From assembly GCF_042242105.1 (NCBI RefSeq), contig NC_092020.1:2655001-2719000 (forward strand): DNA of 64,000 bases, read 5' to 3'. The translations under genes were made by a program, and so were the position numbers. Within the stretch, counting starts at the first letter, position 1, and every line of letters begins with the position of its first letter. Positions 49,687-63,200 of this stretch are shown one piece after another. The DNA comes from Pempheris klunzingeri (taxonomy: Eukaryota > Chordata > Actinopteri > Acropomatiformes > Pempheridae). The notes under the pieces are model-generated. The model made no database searches and was not told the origin of the DNA. It worked only from the letters and a program-made list of their open reading frames with translations.

Positions 49687-50660
49687 AGGAGGCCGCAGGG
49701 AGGATTTTGGCTCTAGAAACATTGCCTTTTCAGTTTTAACCTCACGTCGCATCAGAAGAGTTTGTATGCCCTTTTCCATAAAATCCCTGGTACGTTTATA
49801 ACCTTTGAAAACTTCCCGCCTTTCTTGATGCCTATTATATTGAAATAATCTACTTAATCCCACTCTCTTATGAGAACATGAAGGACTGCTCTATTGTTAC
49901 GACATCCTTTAGCTGGTCAGTTTTTATCACTGCTATACATAAGAAGAAAATATTGTTACTGTAAGTTAAACATTTTCCTTCCTCTTTAACTTATAAATTA
50001 TTAGGTCAACTTTATTGCATGCCTCTGCCAATATTTTGGATGCACATTTTTTTAGTTGTTTTTATTAATTTGCATTTTGGTCAATGTCAAACACTTATTA
50101 AGCACTATTGCATATTAGATTGTAACCACTTATGCCTCTCATCAGCGTAGAGTTAGGAACACAATCTGGGTTCACATCGGTTGTAATGTATCCCCTAATT
50201 ACCACAATGAACGTAGCTAGCAAATGTTTTTCTGTCAAATGCATAAGCTTGTGGCCTTTCTGATGTAGCTCTTACTCCAGTTCCGAGTAGTTTTAGTCAG
50301 ATGGATTTCCTCTACAATTAGGCAAGTTTTCACCTTTTATGTGAGAAAAAAAAAAAAAAAAAAACCACAACCAAAGATTACTGCCATCATCTAAATTTTC
50401 AGCGTTCATACGATCAATTAACGGTTTTGGCGATTTCTCATTTCACTGATTTTTCTCAGCGGACATGTTATGCTCCATTTTTGTTACACCAGTATGTTTT
50501 AGATTTTTTTTTTCTTTTTTTAATTGCAATTAATAAGGTGTCAATTTTAACAGTAATGTCTGCACATTGTTTCACATGTTGCCTATTTGGACATTATGAA
50601 TACTGAAAAAAGTGAATGTTAAAAGGGAACTGGAAAATAAAAACAGTGGCGTATGATCAC
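49687..50660 (+). other. cltb: cltb 3' UTR with poly(A) signal
   Basis: About 1 kb after the stop, AATAAA at 50636-50641 lies in GGAAAATAAAAACAG context and is followed by GT-rich sequence. A 22-nt A run lies at 50344-50364. Confidence 0.6.
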
Positions 50661-50885
50661 CTAAATTACTTTGTCCTTACCTGTTGCCGTCCAAATGCCC
50701 CGGAGATAATCACTTCCCAGTTTGTCCCGTCGGATGTGTGAGGAGCTAAAATGGCCCCATTCCAGCATCCACATTGATTATGTTACTGCGGAAGTGGTGT
50801 GTTCAAGGGACTCGCCCTCAATTTTTAGCATGTAAACATTAAAACAGATGACATGTAAAGAAGCAGCAAGTTCTGTATTTAGCTC

Positions 50886-51654
50886 TTTATTCTATAAAGG
50901 TCTGACTCTGACTTGTTTTCATAGAATACAAATCACACCTAACTGGCCACCAAAAAGGCTCATCCTTCCCAAAACAGCTTTGTCAAATGACATTCGGAGC
51001 TCTGCCGCACAAGGATTTTCTAATCAGTGTGAGTGTTTGAGGTGGACTTTGAGACTGGGCCCGTCTTATGTCATCTTAAAGCCTCCTCCCATTTAGATCT
51101 CCTCACCCAGGCTATTAATGTAAAAAACGTTTTCCACAATGAATTTCACTACTGATTTTTAAAAAATAACCTGTTAAATAAAGGTGGAATAAGGAGTAGA
51201 TGTCCCCAGAATACAGTTGTGAGTGTGATGATTTATCTCAAATACACACAGGACACCAGGTTCTTCTTTAAATTTATAGCAGAAGACACAGTCTGGCGTT
51301 ACGTAGCTCATTTCTGTGACAATACATGGAAAAGTGAAACCCAGCCAGGCATATACCTTCTATTTATCAACATTTCTCCTCAGTATTATTACAGCACATC
51401 ACAAGTAAAATCAAGCTTGCTTACCTCACCTGGTAAGGAGCAGATTATACTTTGTTAGTTTTTTTATCACCATGAGCAACTCATAGTTCTTAAACAATAA
51501 CAGTTGGCCTCTACAGAGGTATCTGAACGATACTGGAGACAAAATAAGTTATTTAAAGTTCAGTCAGACAGTGAGGTCAGTCCACATTCAAGCGGGGTCT
51601 GGTCTGAGGCCGAGGGTGAAGGGACAATGGCGGAGGTCTGGGGCTGGTCCGTCT
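50886..51654 (-). other. higd2a: higd2a 3' UTR (inferred)
   Basis: Minus-strand sequence after the higd2a stop. An AATAAA on the minus strand (TTTATT at 50886-50891) would give a UTR of about 0.77 kb and place the end about 250 bp from the cltb poly(A) signal. An earlier end is possible. Confidence 0.4.
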
Positions 51655-52613
51655 TCACTGCTTAGGCTTCAGAGCTGTGGTGAACACACCAAAAATAATG
51701 GCGACTACAGTGAAGCCCTGAGCAAAGATGCGTCCCCTCATCAACAGCTGGGACTGCCTGGTTTTCCCCTGATGGAAGGCACGCAGACCATAAATCAGAG
51801 CTCCTGCTGTTCCCAGACATCCTGGAGAAACAGAGAAAACCACGACTTCAGAACAGGATCCTACAGAACGATGGTGGTGAGAACAGGTACTGAATCTAAT
51901 TGTCCTTTGGTACAACAAAAATATACTCAATTCAATTTCAATACAGTTTAGTTGCAGCTGGTTTCCAGTGAGGGAGATTGTTCTTTTCAGTTTAGTTTTT
52001 AGTAGTTTCATTATTAATAATATTAAGGGACCAAATTGACAAAGATTAAAACTAAAGCCATTTCCTGTGCATGTTTGTTTATTCTAATTAGCTCTAATTT
52101 TCATTTCAGTTAATCAGCATAGTCTTCACACCTGGCTTTAGTTCACTGGAATTAGCTTGATTCAGACACAGTGAGGCGTTCAAGTGCCAACATTAAAGGG
52201 TCAGTTCACCACATTGGGGGGAGGGACAGGGTCAAACTACAGCAAAACAATATCCGTAAAGTGTTATGAGACTAAACAGACAGCCGACAGACATGTTTAG
52301 TGTGATGTGATCTGGTCAGTGAAGGAGCCCACAGCTTTGAAAGCTACTGTGGGGTAAATATCATTGATGTGAACACAGTGTACAAAGACTGAGCTGCACT
52401 GGTGTCCTCTCTCTCTCTCTTCAGCTTCTATAACTCACCGATTGGGACGAAAGGGTTCTCCTTGGTTTTTCGCATGAATTTTTCTTTGAAGGTCTCACTT
52501 TTGATCCTCGGCAGAGGTTCAAAACCTTCGATAATCGGAGGCTGGGAAAAGTCAAACGGCACTGCTGTATCAGATGCTCCCTTAGGGACCGCTGGTGTTG
52601 GTGCGGCCGCCAT
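51655..52613 (-). CDS. higd2a: HIG1 domain family member 2A, complete, 113 aa
   Basis: Two exons, 52613-52439 and 51821-51655 (stop TGA), join in phase 1 to give 113 residues. HIGD2A is a small inner-mitochondrial-membrane protein that supports assembly of complex IV and respiratory supercomplexes (the yeast Rcf1 family). The N-terminal part has PPIIEGFEPLP and FKEKFMRKTKENPFVPIG, the conserved entry to the HIG1 domain. Two membrane helices lie at about 57-74 and 91-109. The QRRQ-type signature is present as Q83, R87, R89 and Q93. The ATG at 52613 is chosen over an upstream in-frame ATG because it has a purine at -3 and G at +4 and starts the family-type MAAAP peptide. The gene is convergent with cltb, as expected for neighbours on human 5q35. 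Confidence 0.96.
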
Positions 52614-52640
52614 GCTTACCTTGGATTGCAAAACCAGCAA

Positions 52641-52669
52641 CCGGAAGAAGAGGACAACTATACTTCCGG
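52641..52669 (-). promoter_or_regulatory. higd2a: Paired ETS/GABPA-type sites upstream of higd2a
   Basis: CCGGAAG at 52641-52647 and its inverted partner ACTTCCGG at 52662-52669 lie 28-56 bp upstream of the ATG. Paired ETS sites bound by GABP (NRF-2) are typical of nuclear genes for respiratory-chain proteins. They are probably part of the core promoter. Confidence 0.6.
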
Positions 52670-52719
52670 TTAAACTTTGCTCCCAGACTTCACAGTAAAA
52701 GTCCTGATATTGAAACATT

Positions 52720-53640
52720 ACGTATGAAAGGTGGAGTCTGAGTGGAGTTATATTAGTACATCACCACCTGGCGTCTGCCGACTGCTATGTATCCATGATG
52801 CACACAAAACAATACAAGCTCCAACGAGAAATTAAATATGTTAAAAAGTACAGCATTAATTAAAGCACACTGTTAAACAATACTCTGTAGATGTTTCAAA
52901 TATGAAAGCTAAATTCACACTATAATGTTGGCCTACTAGCCCCTGACGCCTTTATGAGGCCTTCAGTAAAAGCGGTGGTGCAGTGTTGGATGGTTAACTG
53001 GGGCCTGTGCATTAAAAAAACTCTACAAACTACTTAAATGTACCAAGAAAATAACCCATCTTAAGCAGTGTAATCTATGATGTCTTATGGGACCACATTT
53101 TGTTTGACCATGACATGTTCGCTGTTGACAGGAAGATCACTGATAGTGTCCCAACAGCTGGTGAAAATGTTTGCCAATGTCTATTTTTAATAACATCCCC
53201 ACTCTTACCAGTAAGTGGCAGTATTGAATCCAGTCATTACTTCATCTCAAATAGGTGAGTAGTGTTTTATAGTTTGGGTTGGAAACAGGTAGATTTGCCT
53301 CCAATAGCACAAGAAAAGACCTAAACAGATTGTTGTAGTGTTACTGTGAATGACAGTGACTGCTAAAAAAAAAAAGCTTTAAAAAAAACAAACTCTAAAC
53401 ATATATGTCTTAGTTTAAACAAAAATGTATTTATCACATGACTAGTTTCTTCCTAAAGGCTTTTCTTCCACCATGACAGCTTTCAAAGGACTCCAGCTGT
53501 GAGGACAATCAAGAAACTGAAAATGCTCAAAAAGGAGCCAAAAGGTCATTAGATGACATGTGGACCAGGTCTTTGTCTCTGTTGAAGTCAAAACTTACAA
53601 TTTATAATAAGCAAAGAATGCACACATATACTTTTCAATC
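52720..53640. other. Spacer between higd2a promoter and ankhd1 3' end
   Basis: AT-rich, with A tracts near 53365-53390. I looked for a 4E-BP3-like coding exon here, because EIF4EBP3 directly follows ANKHD1 in human, and saw none. Confidence 0.5.
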
Positions 53641-53642
53641 TT

Positions 53643-54207
53643 TTTATTGAATATTAAGGTAAATATTTCACATTAATACAGGCTACATAAAGTAGAGCCA
53701 CTATACGACATGAAATTTACTCTCATTTTAACCCTTTTTAGTATGTAAACAATTATACATGTATTTACCACTCTAAAAGGTTCTGATTTCTCTTTCTCTT
53801 CAGGTAATCATCATCTAGTTCTGGGCCAAGTTTAAATAGCTACTTCATGTTGAGCCCCCTGCAGCCCAAGAACGGTGTATGTGGGTTTAAGTCAAAATCG
53901 CTAAACTACGCAGAGAATGGATCCTGTTAAACAGGTGATCGCGCATGTTTGTTTGAATCTTCGGGACACTGATAACAGCTCTCGTCCAATTTCCTCTGTC
54001 CTCGTTTGAGATAGGCACATCAAAGAATGGCGTCAAGAGAACTTCCAATTCTTCAACCTCTGCTCTCCACTCTCAGATCTCTACTAATGTTAACATGTTG
54101 TACGTTTTTCTTTTTTCGTTTAGTCATATTCGGTCATATTCGTCAGTTGGTATTTCATGTTTGCGATGTGGGTCATGCTGTGTGCATTTGATTGCTGTGG
54201 ACGCTGT
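53643..54207 (-). other. ankhd1: ankhd1 3' UTR and poly(A) signal
   Basis: A minus-strand AATAAA (TTTATT at 53643-53648) lies about 560 nt after the stop at 54208-54210, in a T-rich downstream setting. This gives a compact UTR. Confidence 0.6.
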
Positions 54208-57200
54208 CTAGTTGACGTGGTTCAGGTGCACGTTGCCCACATGAGGTGCCCAGGTACCAGGCCACACCTGAGGGGAACGAAAACCAATGAGGGGTATATG
54301 TTAGACCAAATATAGTCAAACAAATGCGACTAATGGCAAAAAGACAAGCCTGACAGCTGAATTCTAAGCACGTGACTGGACGGCAATGGGTATAATAAAA
54401 GAGGACATTACCTGCTGTTGTGGGTCAGAGTTATCTGCATTGTTTGGGACCACTTTGATAATGGGGCTCCATGCGGGGTCACCTGCGTGCAAACCATTGT
54501 ACATCGGTCCCCCTGGCCCCTCTGCCATGGGAGGATGAGGGGGCAGCATGGTTCCTCCATACATTGACATAGGCATCCCCTGAGCGGACAATAGTTGGTA
54601 AAAGATGTGTACAAAAGAGGAATTATCAGTTATCTACAGAGCTACAGCTTTGTGTTACTACCTTTGGGAAGTCCATGTAACTGTTGGGCAAATGCTGAGG
54701 CTGGTGGTAGTTGTTCGCTGGGTTTGCGATGCCTGTGTCGTCCTGCTCCATGGGCTGGTGCTGAGAGAAGGCCGACTGCTCTGCCTGCAGCTGAGGATGC
54801 ATCATGTGGCTGCTCATCAGGGGCTGGGACCAACCAGACATGGCCTCTATACCAAGACATACAGGCACTTATCAAGTTACAGCATAATTAATGGATATTA
54901 ATTACTACTAGTGCACAGTAATTGAGATTGTAATATGTGGACACACTTCTATTAGTTGTATTATTTAAAAAATGGGGAGATGGTAAACAAAAAAAGAACA
55001 AAATTTAACGAAAGTTGTTCTGACCCGAGGCACTGCCGACCCCAAACGACCAAATGCCTCCTTGTCCAACAGATGCCGTGTAGCTGGTGGTGAGGAGAGG
55101 CGGGTTGACAGAACCCGTCTGCCTGATCCTGGCCAGACGCTCTGTGCCGATGGGTGGGGGAACCTTCCGGTCCTGCTGCGAGGAGCTTCCTGGCTTAGGC
55201 TGAGGAGGAGGGGCCACAGCTGAGGTGGAGAGGGCAGAGGATGACACCGTAGAGGGGGGCGGGACAGGAGATTCGCCTGGTGGAGGAGAGGCAATATATG
55301 AAGAAATGAGTTCGGGGCAGATCCGATCTACAAATTTTGAAAGTATTGCTAAAAACGTTTATTTACACAGTGGTTTCAAGACACAAACTGCTCTACAAAA
55401 GAAAAGAAATATAAAAAAATAAGCCAGTAAAAATATCATTCGTGAAATTAAAAAGGTTTACAGAAGGAACAAGCCATTATAAAAGGATTAGATACAAAAC
55501 TGTTTTTTTAAAAGTCTAAATTGATGATTCAAGACTGAAAAGTTGTAAGAAAACCACAACGCAAAAACAAAAAGAGTGAGCCTAGTACCTGATGTGGATG
55601 CACTCCATGGGTGAGGGGAAAAGTGCTGTCTGCTGAATGAGGGTGTGCCAACCGGTGTATGACCGTGCAAATACACAGGGCTGCCAGAGATACTGGTGGC
55701 ATAGCTGGTCAGCGCTGTAAGTGCAGACAATTAAATAGAGCTCGTTATTGAGCACATTAAGCCATATATTTATACTACGCTACCCTTTCTCCCATGTATA
55801 TGGACTTCATTATATTTGGTTGCACACATATTGGTACTACCTGCATTTTGATGCTGTTATATTAGGTTCCTCTTAAAAACTGATTATTAATCTCAAAGGG
55901 ATTACCAAATTCATAATAATCAACCAAACTATCGTGTATTTTCTAAGAGGAAGCCAAGTCATACCGATGGGGCTGTTGACCATCCTCTGTGAGGCAGAGC
56001 GGTAGCCGGGGGCTTTGGAGCTGTCTGGAGGAGGTGGAGGCATCATATTCTCCATCTGGCCCATGCTCATGTAGGCTGGTGGAGCCGAGTACGACTGCTC
56101 TGGAGGTGACCGTGTTGGCAGATGGCACGCACCCCACACCTGATTGTTTCCAACCTGCTAGGCAAGCACAGATGATACAAAATTATAATCACTGGGTGCA
56201 CGACTCATCTTATGCAACAGCTAGGAAAAAAAAAAGAACTGAAATTTGTGCAGTTTTGTTTAACCATTTGTAATATTGTTAAACTATTTGACCTCTCTCT
56301 GTGTCTCGCTAATGTTTAAATTCTACTGTTACTTCAACTCACCTGGCTATTGTTATCAAAGATGCTGCTGAAGTTGAAGAGGCCTGCAGGACCGAAGTTG
56401 GGGGGTATCTGCTGAGGCTTGCCTGCACTGGCCACGTGCTGCATCTGAGAACCGTTCATCATCCCCAGGTTTGCAGAGACCTGGAGGGAGCCTTGAGCCT
56501 GGGCTTGAGCTTGGGTTTGGGCTTGTGGAGGCAAACTTGTGGGCTGAGACGTTTGGTTTTGGGTCTGTTTTGGGGGTTCTTGCTGAGCATTGAAGGGCAC
56601 AAACACAGACTGCTGTTGCGTCTGCTGCTGCTGCTGCTGCTGTTGCTGCTCAGGAAGGGAATAGTAAGGCCCTGGTGGCTGCATACGATGAGAGACTCTG
56701 GGCGCAGGGGCTGAGAAGTGGGGTACAGTGTTGTTGGGATGTGCAACATTGTGTGAGAGGACAGGAGGAGGTGCGGAGGGGAGGTGAGAGCTGTGTTGTG
56801 GGTTGAGGAGGGGTGGCGGAGCCTCTGAGGATGGTGCAGAAGAGGGAGGGGGAGGTAACTGCTGTCGAGGCTCTGGCTTTGGAGGTAAAGCCATGGCAGG
56901 GGCAGTGAAACCCACAGAGTTGATGCCCTCACTGACAGAAACAGGCTGGTTCTCTACAGGTAGAGGCTTGTCTTTTCCAGGAGGGGCAACAGCACTGGGC
57001 TCCGTTTTAGTTGGCTGGATTTGGGGCTGTGAGATAGGTCCGACTGACTGTTGAGGGGCGGTAGCTGTAGTGGAACTGTGATGTGCAGGTGAACCTGTGC
57101 CTCGTACTGCATTGCTGCAACTGGTAGAGGTGGCAGCAACAGACACAGGCGTGACACCAGCCGGCTTGGGGTCGGGGGCAAAGAGCTGTTTTCTGACAGA

Positions 57201-60200
57201 AGAAGGAGTGGGGATGCTGGGCTGGGGATTGTATGGGGTGGGATTAGGGGTGTGAGGTGAGGCTGCAGCTGTAGATGTGTTAGGAGCACTGGTGGTGGTG
57301 GTGTTGGTGGTCGTGACTGAAGCTCCTGAGTTGGCCGTGTTGCTGTGCTCACTATGGGTCGAGTTGGGCCTGGCCTGGCCTCCAGTACTGTTGGTTCCTC
57401 CATTGTGTTTGGGGGAGCTGTTAGCACTGCCAGGACTCACAGGACGCACGGGGAAGGGTCCCCAGGTGCTGGCGGCGGGTGAGAAAGTGCCACCAAACTG
57501 GGCCATGGGTAGACGAGGGTGTCTGATCTGGTGCATGGTCTGAGCAGCCAGTAGAGCCAGCTGAGGGTGGGCATACGCCAAGGGCAGAGACACGGGGAAA
57601 GGCTGTCTGACGTTTGATGACAGCCCTTTCCCCATCTTGCCCCCGGCCTGAGAGGAGGATGACGTTGAGGATGAAGAGGGCTGGAACGAGACGCCTGTGG
57701 AGGTGACCAACGAGCTCAGGGCCTTTGGCCCAGTGGTCGAACCGCTGGTGGCCCCTGTGGTACTGGGGAAGGAAGCTGAGGTTGTTTTAGAGCCTGGGGC
57801 TCTGATGTGATTCCGGGGGATCAGATCTTCAAGCTCTTTGGCCGGGTCTTGGATTAGAGCATTGATCAGCTGAACTGCATACCTTGTAGACTCCGTGCCT
57901 CCTCTGAAACAACAAAGCACACTTCATTCAGATCTATGGTCTTGTGCTAAAAAGTATAACAAATCAAAACTGATGACATAATTCAGTCTGAAAAAGCTTT
58001 GCGGGACAGCAAAACTAAAAACGGTTTAGTTGTGAATTCTGAGTAGTCTCTTTTCTTGCGCTCAGGTTTAGGGAAGTTGCACTGCACAGTTAATGACTTT
58101 CAATTAATCAAAAAAACAGTTTCTCCGATGGCCATTGACTCAGAAAAAAAACAATGACATCATCCAGAAGCTTTCATGCATAATGCATCTGACCATTCCA
58201 CTCTAGCTGCAGTGGTGCTTACTATCCAGCAGAGGGCATTAGTTTTACCTTATGGTGATCATTCTCTCCCCGTTCTTGTCCTTCTGTTTGTCTACGTCAA
58301 TGTGAGCGCCCGTCACGTCCTGGATGGCTGTGATGTTGCAGCCCCCTCGGCCCATGATCCGAGACACCACGGAGGCGGGCACAGACAGCTTCTTTGATCT
58401 TTAAAAGAGGCAATGACATTTCATCATGTATGCGTCTATACTGGCAGATGGTAAAACGACTGACTGTAATCTGCAAACCCAACTGCAAAATTTTAAGTAC
58501 CATCTTTCTCTTGAAATTTGCGCACATGGCAAACTTGGCCATGCCAATCAAAACCCTATGAAAGGCTGCAATGTACATGGGTATAATTAAATGAGCCACT
58601 GACCTCCTGACCACCTCCTTCCAACCTTCTTCTCTCTTCTGGCCTCTCTTGGGGCTTGTGAGGCTGAGTTTACTGTTGGGTGAGGTGACAGGAAGAGCCA
58701 TGGTCTTGAATGGAGAGGGCAAGGAGTTGGAGGTGGAGTCAATCATGTCTGGAGCTCTGTGACAAAACAAGGAAAACTCTGGTTCAACTGGGTGAAGATG
58801 ATGAGGACATGAACTGCTTTTTGTAATGTTGGCTGACACTTGGAAAATGTTTTTTTTAATAAGAAAGAAGTTTAAGTGAGAATGGAAGTCACACACTGCA
58901 TGTCAGATGATAAACTTGCTCTGCTCCAACAGGGACTCACTTTTGTGTTGGTTTTGAGATGGAGACTGTGACCTTGTTGTCCACCTTGCCGTCAGTCTGC
59001 GGCAGAGGACAGTGTCTCTTCTCTGGGCCGCGCAGGAGGACCTGGGACTGGGCTGCTCCTGAGGAGGGGGCTGAGGAGGAGGAGGAGGAGGAAGAGGAGG
59101 AGGAGGAGGAGGCGGAGGAGGTGAGGTCAGGGAGGTAGTTGAGCTCCTGACTCTTGCCCCCGCTGCTGCTGCTCTCACTGGCACAGTCGGTGCTATCCAA
59201 GGGGTCAGAATCGCTGTTTCCACCTGTCACTCCCCCACCCCCACCCCGTGGCTCACCATGGATCTTGTTCTTGTCAGCCTTGTGCTGTGCGAGTGCAACC
59301 TAGACGGAAGACACGCACATGGGTTGCCTTTAGTGTAGATGATCAAACATACAAAGCATATTATGAATCGGCAAAGACAAACAATACCACTGATAAAAGC
59401 TGTAGTTGCGGACCTGGGGATCCTGTAATATGATGGGTTCGTTGGGCGAAGAGTCCTTGGTCTTGTTCTTCTTGTTCTTGCGATTGGTACTTGGGGTAGT
59501 GGCCACACTCGCTCGCTTCTTACCAAACGCTGTAGTGAAAGTGGTGGAGGTGGCAGATATACCAATGGTGGTGGTGGTGGTTGCACTCGGAGGCTCAATA
59601 GGAACCTCTGTTTCTGAGGGGGAGAAAGGGGCAAAATTCATACAGCAAGAGTTACACACCACTTCATTCTGGTACAAGAGAACTGTAAATATTACAATAG
59701 ACCAGTTCTGCAGTCTGTTATATAAAGCAAAGTTCATACCTTCAGCAGAGTCTTCCTTCTGCTCCAGCATCTCAGCGAAATCCTCCTTCGTTTTCTGCCC
59801 CTCCTCTTCTTCCTGCTTTCTCTTCTGCTCCTCCTTCTTCTTCTTGCGTTTCTCCTTACGCTTCTCACGTTTAGCAGCCAGGGCCTGCTTCTTGCTCTCC
59901 TCCCGGGACTGTCACAAACAGCACAGAGTCTTATCAAAAAACATGCTCCCGTTTATCCAGTGTATGCAGTGTATGCAGAATGCCTCAATCTCCCTAAGCA
60001 CACCGACGCGGTCTGACATTACCTTCTCCAAGTCTAGCTCTTTGAGGAGAATGCTAGCGTTCTTGTTGGCCTCGGCTGCCTGCTGGTCTTTGGCTTTGAC
60101 AATGGTCTCCATGCACTGGTGGCACTTCTTCAACAGCTCCTACAACAGCAGCAGCAGGCAACAGGAGTTAGAGCTCTGCTATCATCGTCAGTTTTGATGT

Positions 60201-63200
60201 AGCTGACAGATCACTCAAAGGGAAATCAATATCTACCTTATCAGCGATGGTGGCAATATATCTCATGCACTCAATATCTGATGGGAACTGGTTGACTTCC
60301 TTCACAAGATACTGCACCACCTTCACGTGACCCTGAAATGTTGAGTAAAATGGTTAGTAACCAGAGGCTTGCCAAAGAGTAGTATGACACCAACAATCAG
60401 CGTTTTGGTCATCTCTGCACCTTGCGAAAAGCAGCCATGAGTGGGGTAATTTTGCGGTTGTCAGCTGCATCTACATCAGCACTGGCATGCACCAACAGCT
60501 GGACCACGTCGAAATGACCGCCGTTCGCCGCCAGCCAGAGAGGAGTGTTCCCTTTCTTGTTTCGTACGTCGATGTGGGCACCCCTGCAAAGACAGGAAGA
60601 AGTGTTGCAATGAAAACCAGCCTACACAGCGTCATATTCCGAACCTGCAGGAAGCAGCTAATTCACTGAATGACAGAAGCGCCTAAGGATTACCTCATTA
60701 TCTCATTCAAAACTAGAATGTGGTTCTGTACAGAAACACCAATGACCCCTCACCTGTTGATAAGCAGCTCACAGAACTTGTAGTGGCCCTTGTCGGCAGC
60801 TATGGTGAGGGCAGTGTCTCTGGACGACGGTACAGGGGGAGCATTGACATCGGCGCCTTTATCAAGCAGCACTCGGCCCACCTCCGCATAACCTCCTGAG
60901 GCTGCCTCCATCAGAGGAGTAAGGCCAGTCTGCATCAAGTTAGAAATCGTTTAGAAAGAAAGCCAGCTGCATCGTGGGCCCAGCCAGTGAATATTTACAA
61001 ATGAATTAGTGAAACTGGACGACTGTGTGGTTCGGTGAATGTGATCAAGACTCCTCACCTTAGCGCGATGCTCTACGTTGGCCTTGCGATCTAGCAGCAG
61101 ACTGACGACCTCAGCCCGCCCCTGGAAGCAGGCTAGGGTCAGAGCTGTGTTTCTGTTGGTCTCGATCTGAGCATTGATGTCCGAGCCCATATCTAGCAAC
61201 AGTTTCACTGCGGGTACGTGACCATTCATGGCTGCCAGCATCAGGGGAGAGATTCCCAGCTTACTGCCGGTCCTAGTGAGATGGTAAATGAATAAATTGT
61301 TTAGAGACCAAAAACCGCAATAAAACAAACTGTTTAATGTATATTAAGAAGAATAACTTATATTTATATTATTTCTCTATATTGTTTGTCTTGATCTCAG
61401 TAAACATAATTTTACTCCAATTTAGCAACTTAATATCTTTACAGAGCAGCAATTATCAAAGTAGAGGTTGCTAAAAAGCCTTGGTTTTTAAGTTACTGGC
61501 TTACCATTTCCTCACTGTGTATTTATAACAGATGTAATCACCATGCTATTACTTTTGGGTGCCGCTAACACCCAAACGCACATTTTACAGGGATAGAACT
61601 GTTTGGCCCATGTGGTTTGAAAAACTGAAGTGCTACACCTCACTCACTTTCAGGAGCTGAAACAACGTCACATTCAGATTAAATAGAAGGATTTTATCCT
61701 GATAATAAACCTAATTTGGGTGAATGTGTTGCGCTCATGCCAAGGGGCCAAAGTGAACACAGAGGCTTGTGTCGCTCACCTGGAGTTTATCTCAGCTCCA
61801 GCATTGAGCAGTATCTTGATGATGTTGACGTAACCCCCAGAAGCAGCCAGGCTAAGAGGCGTGTAGTCGGAAACATTGCGGTGTTCCTTATTGGCTCCCC
61901 GAAGCAGCAGCAGCTCGACCACCTGACCAACACAAGGGACAGTTTCACAGCATAGTTAAAGCCAGGAAAACATTGAGGAATATCACTATTGTGAAGGTCA
62001 ACAGAAAGATAATGTGTTCACCTCCTGCCGTCCCCCAGAGCAGGCCAGGGAGAGGGGCGTGTCTTTGGTTCTCTCTGACTGAGCCTCAATGTCACCCCCT
62101 TTGTCCAGGAGCACTTCCACTACTCCTACGTGGCCAGCAGTGGCAGCCAGGATCAGAGGAGTAAAACCTGTGGAGAAAAGAGGAAATCAGATGATCTCTT
62201 GGTTACTAAAAATATGATAGCCCTGTTGTGAATTAAAAACCAGATCATACCTCCCCATCATTCATAATAGCATTAGGAGCCCTTTTCATATGCCAATCTT
62301 ATTATCACACTTTGGTACCTTTTTTGTCCCGGTGCTCAATGTTGGCTCCCCGTGCAATGAGAACAGACACAAGCTCCTCATGTCCTCCTGCACACGCCAG
62401 CGTCAGCGCTGTGTCATGGTTACTCTCCGTCTGTGGGGAGGACAACATCGGTTAACCAGGTAGAGGCATACAAGCCCTCACTTGCAATGTCAATTCTAAG
62501 ATCTCTGTCAAATCAAACTGGCACTGCTTCTTACATGTGCATCTATGTCAACAGAGGGGTAGAGGGGCAGGACTGAAGGGGGCGACGCGATGTTTGCGGG
62601 CATCTGTGTGGGTGGCTGGGACAGGGGCGTGGGTGAGGTTGTAGTGTTCAGCATGGGCACACGGCTGCTCACAGCTGCAATAGAGAAAAATTATATAAGC
62701 ATGCAGCTTAGGAAGTTTGCGGACATTCACATCCGATGAGAGCCAACGGCAAACTCAAGTCAGCTGCAACAAGAAGTGCACTTACCTGCCATGATGTCAT
62801 CCAGCGTGTCTGTGAGCGTCTGTGCAGGTGTAGCTACCATGAGCCCATCTGGGGCCTGCTGAGGTATCATTCCTGGGCCTAACCCAGCCAACTGTTGACC
62901 CTGCTGCTGTTGGCCCAGCATCTGCTGCCCCACCAGTACCCTCTGCAGCTCTGGGCTGGTGCTTCCCGGGTAGTCTGCAGGGTTGTAGTCTGGCAGGGGT
63001 TGGATGGGGACGAAGGCAGCCTGAAGAGGCGGAGGAGGAGGCTGGGGTTGGGCCTGTGGTGAAGGGGGCAGAGGAGGCTGTTGTGGTGGCTGTGGCCCAT
63101 CCCTGTAGAGGATTGTGCCCACCTGAGGAAGCTTGGGGTAGTCGTCCTCTTCTGCCTCTGCCTCTTCTTCCGAACCCTCTTCTTCATCTTCGTTGTCCTC

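Noticed and set aside
59406..60197. 263-codon open frame on the plus strand.
   Set aside because: It is antisense to several well-supported ankhd1 exons and introns, is Ser/Phe/Leu-rich because of Lys/Glu codons on the other strand, and matches no family.
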